From Alphaproteobacteria bacterium (GTDB lineage Bacteria; Pseudomonadota; Alphaproteobacteria; Micropepsales; Micropepsaceae): a stretch of 5,720 nt of DNA. The notes below the pieces were generated by a model, which worked only from the letters and a program-made list of their open reading frames with translations, was not told the origin of the DNA and did no database searches. The DNA lies in NCBI GenBank assembly GCA_003451645.1, contig DMER01000107.1, positions 22,906 through 28,625 of the forward strand. Reading direction: 5' to 3'. Positions within the stretch are counted from its first letter, which is position 1. Every line of letters begins with the position of its first letter. Below are positions 1 to 5,672 of the stretch, one piece after another. The position numbers and the translations under genes were made by a program.

Positions 1-1
1 G

Positions 2-637
2 TGGGGACATCCTGTATTGATCAAGACAGCAACAGACATCGCCTTGAGCGCCCGCAAAGCAGGCTGGCCCGGGCTCTTGTTTGGGGACTTCTCGCAAGTG
101 CGCGGGGGACCCATGCCCTATGGCCACGCCTCGCACCAGATCGGACTTGATGCGGATATATGGCTGACCCCGATGCCTAGGGACAAGCTGAGCACAGATG
201 GCCTTGAACACTTCGCTCCCCCCTCGATGGTCAATATGAACACCCAAGGGACCGAACCTGCCTTGTTCGGTGCCCTCCAAATCTCCCTCATCAAAATTGC
301 GGCCGAACACCCCAATGTCGCCCGCGTCTTCGTCAATGCCCGGATCAAGAACAGTTTGTGCCAGAGCTTTGCGCCGTCCGATCGCGCTTGGCTCAACACA
401 GTTCGTCCCGCCCCAGGGCATGACGCCCACTTGCACATCCGTCTGCACTGCCCCGATGACGAGCCCTTGTGTCAGGCCCAAAAGCCGCCGGAGCAAGGCG
501 ATGGCTGTGATGAATTGGCGGGCTGGCTCAAGCCACCTCCCAAAGTCACTGCACCGCCCAAGCCCGCCCCGCGCAGCAGGCAGCTCAAACTGAGCGCCTT
601 GCCCGCGCAGTGCAGATTAGTGCTTGCAGCCCCGTGA
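2..637 (+). CDS. mepA: MepA-type murein DD-endopeptidase, 5' end missing
   Basis: Penicillin-insensitive murein endopeptidase (peptidase M74, LAS fold), a periplasmic zinc enzyme that cuts D-Ala-mDAP cross-links in peptidoglycan. The frame is open from the left edge: WGHPV precedes a TTG at 17 that only looks like a start, so the true start and signal peptide lie upstream. The E. coli protein is about 274 residues and roughly the first 70 are missing here. Counting the TTG as residue 1, the first metal motif GHASHQIGLDADIW spans 36-49 (ligands H40 and D47) and the second, GHDAHLHIR, spans 134-142 (H138, H140). Cysteines at 115, 145, 152, 164 and 199 match the spacing of the disulfide cysteines of E. 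coli MepA; the sixth would be upstream. The Pro/Lys-rich linker at 172-187 followed by a short C-terminal segment is usual in alphaproteobacterial members. The stop TGA at 635-637 faces the VOC gene across 7 bp. The family assignment is very secure. Confidence 0.95.
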   Translation, partial: WGHPVLIKTATDIALSARKAGWPGLLFGDFSQVRGGPMPYGHASHQIGLDADIWLTPMPRDKLSTDGLEHFAPPSMVNMNTQGTEPALFGALQISLIKIAAEHPNVARVFVNARIKNSLCQSFAPSDRAWLNTVRPAPGHDAHLHIRLHCPDDEPLCQAQKPPEQGDGCDELAGWLKPPPKVTAPPKPAPRSRQLKLSALPAQCRLVLAAP

Positions 638-647
638 GCGCCGCTCA
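635..647. repeat. Small palindrome joining the two convergent stop codons
   Basis: TGAGC-gcc-GCTCA is a perfect 5-bp inverted repeat with a 3-base loop. Its ends are the mepA stop codon (635-637) and the VOC gene stop codon on the other strand (645-647). No U-rich run follows on either strand, so a functional bidirectional terminator is possible but weakly supported. Confidence 0.3.
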
Positions 648-1019
648 GCCCTGCTTCATCCAAAAGGCGTTGAGCTTGTTGCCATCGGGGTCGCGAAAAT
701 ACCCGGCGTAAAAATCATCTCCGCGCGGGCCTGCTTTGCCCTCATCCCGTGCGCCGAGCGCCATAGCTTTGGCGTAAACCCGGTCAACCTGTTCAGGCGA
801 GGCGCATTGAAACGCCACCATGACCCCATTTCCAACCGTCGCCGCGTTGCCATCATAAGGCTTCGTCAAACCCACGCCCGCACCGCCGTCTGGTTTCCCC
901 CACGCAATAAACGTGCCGGACTCCATCATGCGCCCGCACCCCAACTCCTTGCAGATTTCATCATAAAACGCCGCCGCGCGCTTTAGATCATTGGTTCCAA
1001 GTGTCACGTATCCGATCAT
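645..1019 (-). CDS. VOC (glyoxalase/bleomycin-resistance fold) family protein
   Basis: A 124-residue single-module vicinal-oxygen-chelate protein, presumably cytosolic. The opening MIGYVTLGTNDLKRAAAFYD (residues 1-20) is the first beta-alpha of the fold, and YFRDPDGNKLNAF (107-119) is the characteristic C-terminal strand. The start at 1019 is chosen because an AGGAG lies 9 bases upstream of this ATG and homology begins here; the frame stays open to a further ATG at 1070, but the extra 17 residues look non-coding. The usual metal ligands seem absent: the position of the N-terminal His is Tyr4 and that of the C-terminal Glu is Asn117. It is therefore unlikely to be a classical glyoxalase I or an extradiol dioxygenase, and this subgroup has no firm function that I know of. 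It is transcribed alone, convergent with mepA and divergent from the Hsp70-like gene. The fold is secure; the substrate is unknown. Confidence 0.9.
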   Translation of the reverse strand: MIGYVTLGTNDLKRAAAFYDEICKELGCGRMMESGTFIAWGKPDGGAGVGLTKPYDGNAATVGNGVMVAFQCASPEQVDRVYAKAMALGARDEGKAGPRGDDFYAGYFRDPDGNKLNAFWMKQG

Positions 1020-1165
1020 GATCTTGTTCTCCTGGTTGCCGCAGAAAGCTTGAGAACAATGCATGAACACGAATGCGCCCGCAAGCGAAATTTCACGGCC
1101 GGACCACCCTTAGCGACGACCGCAAGGATGCCTCAGCAGCCTCAGCCTGGTCAATACTTATCATC

Positions 1166-1253
1166 CCTGTACGGATTATCTTGGACCCATCCGCACGCTG
1201 ATTGTCTTTGAGCTGATAATTTGTACGCGTATTATCCTGATACGGAATACTTT
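1166..1253. promoter_or_regulatory. Cluster of operator-like direct and inverted repeats
   Basis: Three related AT-rich elements lie here. CCTGTACGGATTATCTT (1166-1182) and CCTGATACGGAATACTTT (1236-1253) differ by one insertion and a few substitutions. TTGTACGCGTATTATC (1221-1236) shares TGTACG and ATTATC with the first. The middle element also forms inverted repeats: GATAAT (1215-1220) with ATTATC (1231-1236), 10-base spacer; and CGTAT (1228-1232) with ATACG (1240-1244), 7-base spacer. Such overlapping symmetry is typical of binding sites for dimeric repressors or activators. No regulator gene lies in the window, so the factor and the target gene (Hsp70-like, VOC or both) are unknown. Chance similarity in AT-rich DNA cannot be excluded. 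Confidence 0.4.
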
Positions 1254-1279
1254 CCTCTCAAATCTCATGGATCGTGAGG

Positions 1280-1295
1280 TTAACAAACACTTAAC
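1280..1295 (+). promoter_or_regulatory. Putative CtrA binding site upstream of the Hsp70-like gene
   Basis: TTAAcaaacacTTAAC is an exact match to the full consensus TTAA-N7-TTAAC of CtrA, the response regulator that controls cell-cycle, division and motility genes in alphaproteobacteria. It ends 73 bases before the Hsp70-like ATG, on the strand of that gene, where it could overlap a -35 region. No convincing -10 box is visible downstream, so whether it activates or represses is open. The match is seen directly; its function is inferred and depends on the host being an alphaproteobacterium that has CtrA. Confidence 0.5.
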
Positions 1296-1368
1296 AGTCT
1301 AGCAAGTGCCCTCGCCATGCTTTAGTTGAACACCCCTCACGCTATGGAGCGGAAAGGAAGGGATATCA

Positions 1369-2622
1369 ATGACAGCGGCTGGCCTAGATTTTGGAACATC
1401 GAACTCGGCGATTGGCATAGCGCATCAGGGGGCGGCCAAGCTGGCGCCGGTTGAGGGCAGCGCTCAGCTTCTTCCCTCAGCAGTCTTCTTTGATTTTGCT
1501 GATCTGAAGTCTGCGCTTTATGGCAGGGCCGCGATTGAGGCCTACACCAGTAACCAGGAAGGCCGCTTGATGCGCGGATTGAAGACAATCCTGGGCACAT
1601 CTTTGATGGAGGACCGCACTCAAATAGGCGCGCGGAAATTGGCCCTGAGCGATGTGGTGGGCATGTTCATCCGCCACCTGAAGGTGAAAGTAGAAAACGC
1701 CGCAGGCGCACCTATCGATGCGGTGGTGCATGGACGTCCAGTCCACTTTGCGGATGGCGATGCTGAGGCCGACCGCAAAGCGGAAGCAACATTGGCCTCG
1801 CTCGCCCGCGCTGCGGGGTTTGCTCATGTCAGCTTCACCTATGAGCCTCTCGCTGCGGCCTACCAATATGAACAAATGACCGATCGGGAGGAACTGGTGC
1901 TGGTTGCCGATATTGGTGGTGGCACCTCGGACTTCTCAATTGTGCGAATTGGTCCGGACCGGCGGCGGCGCCCCGATAGAGCAGACGATATCCTGGCCCA
2001 CTCCGGCGTGCGGGTTGGCGGCACCGACTTCGACCGGAATTTATCTATGGAGACCGTCATGCCGTTGATGGGCCTTGGATCATTGTTGAAAACAAAGCAG
2101 CTTCCCGCGCCTATTGGTCCTTATGCGGACCTTTCGTTCTGGCCGACCATCAATTTGGTCTATACGCCGCGCTCACTGCGCCTGATCAGGGAGACACTGG
2201 CAGACGCAGCGGAGCCCCAGAGGTTATCGCGGCTGCTCCATGCCGCTGAGCGGCAATTGGGCCATCGGATTGTCTTTGCGGTTGAGGCCGCCAAAATCGC
2301 ATTGACTGCTAAACCTGCGACCCGGATTGATTTGGCTTTTCTGGAGCAGACGCTTGAAGCTGAGGCAACACGGCCCACCTTTGAGGAGGTCGTGCGTTTT
2401 GAAATGAACCGGTTGCGCGTCGCGATCTGGTCGTGCCTGGCCCAATCGGGGCTGGAGACGGAAGATGTCAGCGCGGTCTTTCTGACCGGTGGATCGTCGC
2501 TGACGCCGATTGTCGCGCAGACCATCTGCGCTGAGGTACCACAGGCGCAAGTGCGGCGCGGTGATGACTTTCTCTCCGTTGCCATGGGTCTGACGCTGGA
2601 GGCACAGCGGCGCTATGGATGA
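1369..2622 (+). CDS. yegD: YegD-like Hsp70-family ATPase without substrate-binding domain
   Basis: A 417-residue cytosolic protein with the complete actin/Hsp70 nucleotide-binding fold. Phosphate-1 loop: GLDFGTSNSAIG (5-16). YegD-like signature: HGRPVHF (121-127). The EPLAAAYQYE helix (159-168) matches the DnaK EPTAAA segment. Phosphate-2 loop: VADIGGGTSDFSIV (179-192). GGTDFD (217-222) corresponds to the DnaK GGEDFD. Adenosine motif: FLTGGSSLTPIV (371-382). The protein ends soon after this motif, so the DnaK linker, beta-sandwich peptide-binding domain and lid are missing. This is the normal architecture of the YegD group (E. coli YegD is about 450 residues), whose client and role are poorly known. 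The start has a good ribosome binding site (1355-1361). Upstream are a perfect CtrA-type box and other repeats, so regulation by the cell cycle or by a dedicated repressor is possible. The stop is 6 bp from the convergent hydrolase gene. No J-domain or GrpE-like partner is adjacent. The family is sure; the function is not. Confidence 0.93.
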   Translation: MTAAGLDFGTSNSAIGIAHQGAAKLAPVEGSAQLLPSAVFFDFADLKSALYGRAAIEAYTSNQEGRLMRGLKTILGTSLMEDRTQIGARKLALSDVVGMFIRHLKVKVENAAGAPIDAVVHGRPVHFADGDAEADRKAEATLASLARAAGFAHVSFTYEPLAAAYQYEQMTDREELVLVADIGGGTSDFSIVRIGPDRRRRPDRADDILAHSGVRVGGTDFDRNLSMETVMPLMGLGSLLKTKQLPAPIGPYADLSFWPTINLVYTPRSLRLIRETLADAAEPQRLSRLLHAAERQLGHRIVFAVEAAKIALTAKPATRIDLAFLEQTLEAEATRPTFEEVVRFEMNRLRVAIWSCLAQSGLETEDVSAVFLTGGSSLTPIVAQTICAEVPQAQVRRGDDFLSVAMGLTLEAQRRYG

Positions 2623-2628
2623 GGCGCA

Positions 2629-4476
2629 TCACTCCCAAAACTTCAACCCAATCCATCCATATTGATAGAGATAAAGGCCAGCCAGAAGAGCCAGACCTGC
2701 ATTCACCCACGCCATGACACGGGTCAGCCACCCAATCTCGCTGCCGCTTGCCTGCGCCGTCATCGCAGCCAACACACCGAAGATTGGTACCGCAATAGTT
2801 AGACTATAGACGGCCCATCCCAACGCAGAAGGCTTCGCCACCAGCATGAGGTCGTTCGATGCCAAGACAGCGAGAGTAACACCAGCCAAGGCAACGATGC
2901 TCAACAATGCCAGCGTGGGCACCAGCCTGACGAGAAATCCGCCATCCCGCCGCCATGCTCCACCAATGAGCCGCATCAGGACCACAAGCGTCAAAATACA
3001 AGACAGCGCAAAGAGGACGCCGTAAACAGCCTTGGTAGCGGCCTGCCAAAGCGGGACTTTGACGCTTGCCCCTGTGCCGTTGAGCATAAGGGTCTCGCCC
3101 TCAGGGCCTCCTGTGAAGACGATGTTGGCGGCGGCCGCATCCTCCTTGCGGAACTGGCCCTGGCCCAGAAACACCCGCTTGGTCCCATTCAGGATCAGCG
3201 CACCCTCTGTTGCCTCCGCGGGTTGCCAGGCGGCTAAGCTGCCGATGAGGGCCAAGACCTGTTGGCGTGGCGCGATATCTTGATAGAGCCCCGCCCATCT
3301 TTCGAGATCTGCCGAAGGTAAAGCAACGCCGGAAGGCTTGGCCTCGGGCCAATCACGCTCCAGGTAATCGCGGATCAGGCCGGCAAGCTCAAAGGCCTCC
3401 TCATTGGCTTGATTGACCATGAGCACAAAGCCAGCGCCCTTGCCCGGCGCATATTCAAGCTTTGAGGCAAAGCCATCGATCCCGCCGTCATGGCCGTGGA
3501 ACACCGCCTTCTTGCCGATCGTAGAGAAATTCCCAAGACCATAGACCCCTTTCAGCCCAGCCCGCGCTGCGGCGCCCGATTGGCCGTTCTCAATCCGGCT
3601 GGCTGTTGCAGGTGTGAAGTAGCTGCGGCCATCAAGGCTGCCACGACCCAGCATGAGCTGCGCAAGTCGCGCAAGGTCGCCCGCCGTGACGTTGAGAGAG
3701 CCGGAGGGCCGGGCCAGGATTTCAATGAAAGGTTCTTCGGTAACGCCGTCAGCCTTGTAGCTCTTGGCCATCCAGCCTGCGATGGCGGGGTCTTTGACCC
3801 AATAGGCGCTGCTCATGCCCAGTGGGCCGGTCAGCCGCTCCGCAATGAAGTCTTGAAACTTTTGCCCCGAAACCTTTTCGATGATGAGGCCCGCAATAAC
3901 CGGTCCGGAATTGCAATAGGCCGTCCACGTGCCTGGTCTCCAGCGGCTTTTGTAGGGGCCGTATTTGACCACCGCCTCTGACAAGGGTGTGTCTTTGCCC
4001 TCGAGCAAATAATGATGGAAGCCAATGTCATCAAAGCCCGCTGTGTGTTCCAACAGATGCACGAGGCGGACCGGGTCGCTGGACTCCCAAGGGTTGTCGA
4101 ATTTGAGCTCGGGCACAAGGTCGGCAAGTTTGGCGTTGAGGTCGAGCCGACCCTCCTCCACCAACATCATAATGCCAATGCCCGTAAAGCTCTTGGAAAT
4201 GGAGCCGGCCCTGAAAACCGTCTCGGGCGTCACAGGCGTTCGCGCTTTGACATCCGCCAGGCCATAGCCACGGGTCAGGACAATCTGATTGTTCTCAATG
4301 ATGGCGACGCTGGCGCCGGGGATCTTGAGGCGCGCGAACTCCTGCGCCAGCGCCTTCTCAAGGGCTTCGAGCGTTTGGGGGATTTCTTTCGCTTTGTCAG
4401 GCGGCGATTGCGCCCATGCCGTCCCAGACTGGAGCAACGCCCAAGCCACTACCAGCACACTCAGCAACCGGTTCAT
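2629..4476 (-). CDS. Exported serine hydrolase (class C beta-lactamase/esterase fold) with C-terminal membrane domain
   Basis: A 615-residue protein of the beta-lactamase/PBP4* family (Pfam PF00144), predicted to act in the periplasm. The start at 4476 gives a clean signal peptide (MNRLLSVLVVAWALL..., cleavage after AWA, residue 22). The frame is open to an ATG at 4509, but that start would add eleven hydrophilic residues before the signal. The catalytic triad of motifs is complete: SISK (Ser92, Lys95), YCN (Tyr187, Asn189) and HDG (329-331, in the KTG position). A beta-rich segment at about 390-475 starting LERWAGLYQ resembles the domain often found after this catalytic domain. Four hydrophobic segments follow at about 482-505, 514-539, 552-574 and 587-608, so the enzyme should be anchored at its C-terminus. 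Members of the family act as esterases, D-amino-acid peptidases or, more rarely, beta-lactamases; the substrate here cannot be told. It lies 39 bp downstream of the four-Cys secreted protein, probably in one operon. Confidence 0.92.
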   Translation of the reverse strand: MNRLLSVLVVAWALLQSGTAWAQSPPDKAKEIPQTLEALEKALAQEFARLKIPGASVAIIENNQIVLTRGYGLADVKARTPVTPETVFRAGSISKSFTGIGIMMLVEEGRLDLNAKLADLVPELKFDNPWESSDPVRLVHLLEHTAGFDDIGFHHYLLEGKDTPLSEAVVKYGPYKSRWRPGTWTAYCNSGPVIAGLIIEKVSGQKFQDFIAERLTGPLGMSSAYWVKDPAIAGWMAKSYKADGVTEEPFIEILARPSGSLNVTAGDLARLAQLMLGRGSLDGRSYFTPATASRIENGQSGAAARAGLKGVYGLGNFSTIGKKAVFHGHDGGIDGFASKLEYAPGKGAGFVLMVNQANEEAFELAGLIRDYLERDWPEAKPSGVALPSADLERWAGLYQDIAPRQQVLALIGSLAAWQPAEATEGALILNGTKRVFLGQGQFRKEDAAAANIVFTGGPEGETLMLNGTGASVKVPLWQAATKAVYGVLFALSCILTLVVLMRLIGGAWRRDGGFLVRLVPTLALLSIVALAGVTLAVLASNDLMLVAKPSALGWAVYSLTIAVPIFGVLAAMTAQASGSEIGWLTRVMAWVNAGLALLAGLYLYQYGWIGLKFWE

Positions 4477-4515
4477 CGCCTCATCCCCCATCATACGGCC
4501 TTGTCCCACAGGACC

Positions 4516-4953
4516 TCAGTCGCACACTAGCTCACCCCATTGGCTGCGCTTATCCCGTTTGATACAGGCCTCTGACGGCCCCACCCATTTGCCATCCGCG
4601 CTCCAGCTTTTGGCCCCGCGCTTTTGCGAGGCCATGAATTCATCCTCACACTTGATCGCGCGCGGCGCGTAACCGCCATCCTCCAGCTTCGAATAGCCCT
4701 GGATGTTGCAGACAATTACCGCCCACCAGCGTTCAGAGGGGATGCTCTTGATCCGGTCCTTCAGGTATTTCGGCGCCCTGCCCCACCAATCGGGCAACAT
4801 CTCCACAAATTGCTCATTGGAAATGCGCTGCTTGGAGATGGCCAGAAACTGCTCATCCGTATAGGGAGGACCAGGATCGCTCACCGGTTCCGCGAGCACC
4901 GGCAGGCCCAACCCCGCCGCCAGCAACGCGATGCAAACCCAAGCTCTGCCCAT
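4516..4953 (-). CDS. Small secreted four-cysteine protein of unknown function
   Basis: A 145-residue protein that I do not recognise. From the chosen ATG it has a classic signal peptide (MGRAWVCIALLAAGLGLPVLA, probable cleavage after residue 21 before EPVSDPG), so it should be periplasmic or secreted. There is no lipobox. The mature part has exactly four cysteines (82, 102, 130, 144), which could form two disulfides, and many Trp residues (DWWGRAP at 56-62, ERWWAVIVC at 74-82). The start at 4953 is preferred over the upstream ATG at 5022 because it places the signal sequence at the N-terminus, has GGGAG just upstream, and a good promoter lies inside the would-be extension. It is the first gene of a likely operon with the serine hydrolase (39-bp gap), suggesting a shared envelope role, possibly as partner or inhibitor; this is inference only. 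Confidence 0.8.
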   Translation of the reverse strand: MGRAWVCIALLAAGLGLPVLAEPVSDPGPPYTDEQFLAISKQRISNEQFVEMLPDWWGRAPKYLKDRIKSIPSERWWAVIVCNIQGYSKLEDGGYAPRAIKCEDEFMASQKRGAKSWSADGKWVGPSEACIKRDKRSQWGELVCD

Positions 4954-4979
4954 CACGCTCCCCCAAAACGTTCGGGTGT

Positions 4980-5008
4980 ATAGTATCAGCGGCACTCTCA
5001 TAAGCCAA
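4980..5008 (-). promoter_or_regulatory. Putative sigma-70-type promoter of the four-Cys/hydrolase operon
   Basis: On the minus strand TTGGCT (5008-5003) and TACTAT (4985-4980) are separated by exactly 17 bases; each matches 4 of 6 consensus positions. Transcription would begin near 4973, giving a leader of about 20 bases that contains GGGGGAG before the ATG at 4953. This supports the shorter start for the four-Cys protein. Confidence 0.45.
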
Positions 5009-5058
5009 GGTGAATACCCCACGGCCTCTTGCGCTGCTACCCGATGCGGTTGCAGTCT

Positions 5059-5087
5059 TTGACGACGTTAATCACACTGGCCATAAG
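5059..5087 (+). promoter_or_regulatory. Weak candidate promoter for the nitronate monooxygenase gene
   Basis: TTGACG (5059-5064) and CATAAG (5082-5087) are 17 bases apart and match 5 and 4 of 6 consensus positions. If used, transcription would start near 5094, downstream of the AAGGA ribosome binding site (5085-5089), giving an almost leaderless message. That conflict makes the call doubtful. Confidence 0.2.
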
Positions 5088-5099
5088 GATGATCGCCCC

Positions 5100-5672
5100 A
5101 TGAACTTGCGCACGCCCCTTTGCGACCTCCTCAATATCGAGGTACCGATTATGCTCGCGGGTATGGGTGGGGTGTCCTATGCCGGCGTTTGTGCCGCTGT
5201 CTCAGAGGCTGGCGGCTTTGGCACGCTGGGGATGGCGGGCCGCAGCCCTGACGAAATCCGCGCGGAGATGCGCAAAGTCCGCAGCCTAACCCGCAAACCA
5301 TTTGGGGTGGATCTGCTATCGGCAGTCCCGGAATCGCTGGAGCGCACCGCTGACATCATCATCGAGGAAGGCGCATCCGCCTTCATTTCAGGCCTCGGCG
5401 TGCCGCCTCCGCATCTGGTGAAAAAGTTCCACGACGCGGGCCTCAAGGTCATGAATGTCTGTGGCACGGTGCGCCACGCTTTGTTGGGCCAGGCTGGCGG
5501 TTTGGATGCCGTGATTGCGCAGGGCACCGAAGCCGGCGGGCATACCGGCCGGATCGCAGGCATGGCGCTGATCCCGCAAGTAGTCGATGCGGTCAAGATC
5601 CCTGTAGTCGCCGCTGGCGCGATTGTCGATGGGCGCGGACTTGTTGCAGCGCTTGCCCTCGGCGCCCAAGGA
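5100..5672 (+). CDS. Nitronate monooxygenase-like FMN protein, 3' end missing at a junction
   Basis: N-terminal 191 residues of a TIM-barrel flavoprotein of the nitronate monooxygenase / 2-nitropropane dioxygenase group (related to FabK). Such enzymes use FMN and O2 to oxidise nitronates, removing toxic propionate-3-nitronate or nitroalkanes. Visible features: the opening PLCDLLNIEVPIMLAGMGGV (6-25), EAGGFGTLGM (36-45), the family signature GTEAGGHTG (142-150) with its conserved His148, and the beta-strand PVVAAGAIVDGRG (168-180) leading to ALALGAQG (184-191). The normal continuation after GAQG, a GTRF-type FMN-phosphate loop and roughly 100 more residues, is absent. The frame stays open to 5720 but reads GGGEVDGGRGL..., unlike the family, because the sequence has switched to a parA-like segment on the other strand. 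AAGGA at 5085-5089 lies 10 bases before the ATG. The gene diverges from the hydrolase operon. Confidence 0.88.

Larger units (their letters stand above)
1020..1368. other. Divergent intergenic region upstream of the VOC and Hsp70-like genes
   Basis: 349 bp without a convincing gene; it must hold the promoters of both divergently transcribed genes. The first part (1020-1140) is GC-rich and contains the VOC ribosome binding site, with no clear promoter boxes that I can see. From about 1150 to 1300 it is visibly more AT-rich and holds the operator-like repeats and the CtrA-type box listed separately. A ribosome binding site AGGAAGG at 1355-1361, 7 bases before the ATG at 1369, fixes the Hsp70-like start. 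No tRNA, riboswitch or rho-independent terminator was recognised. Confidence 0.7.

Noticed and set aside
17..637. TTG at 17 as the true start of MepA
   Set aside because: The frame is open to the left edge and the residues before it (WGHPV) look like MepA; the catalytic domain would be truncated and unexported without upstream sequence.
1131..1150. Tandem CCTCAGC repeats
   Set aside because: Only two 7-bp copies three bases apart; too short to mean anything in this composition.
1059..1211. A 50-codon frame on + (MHECARKR...) in the intergenic region
   Set aside because: No ribosome binding site worth the name, no recognisable family, and it runs into the operator-like repeats; probably chance.
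3490..3981. 163-codon + frame opposite the serine hydrolase
   Set aside because: It is antisense to the catalytic domain, which carries intact SxxK, YxN and HDG motifs; no homology is recognised in the shadow frame.
5177..5596. 139-codon minus-strand frame antisense to the nitronate monooxygenase gene
   Set aside because: The + strand here encodes a clear conserved family; the opposite frame is a GC-rich shadow.
5388..5669. 93-codon minus-strand frame beginning inside the ParA-like segment
   Set aside because: Beyond about 5646 it is antisense to the nitronate monooxygenase gene and has no ParA features; the TTG at 5669 is an internal ParA leucine, not a start.
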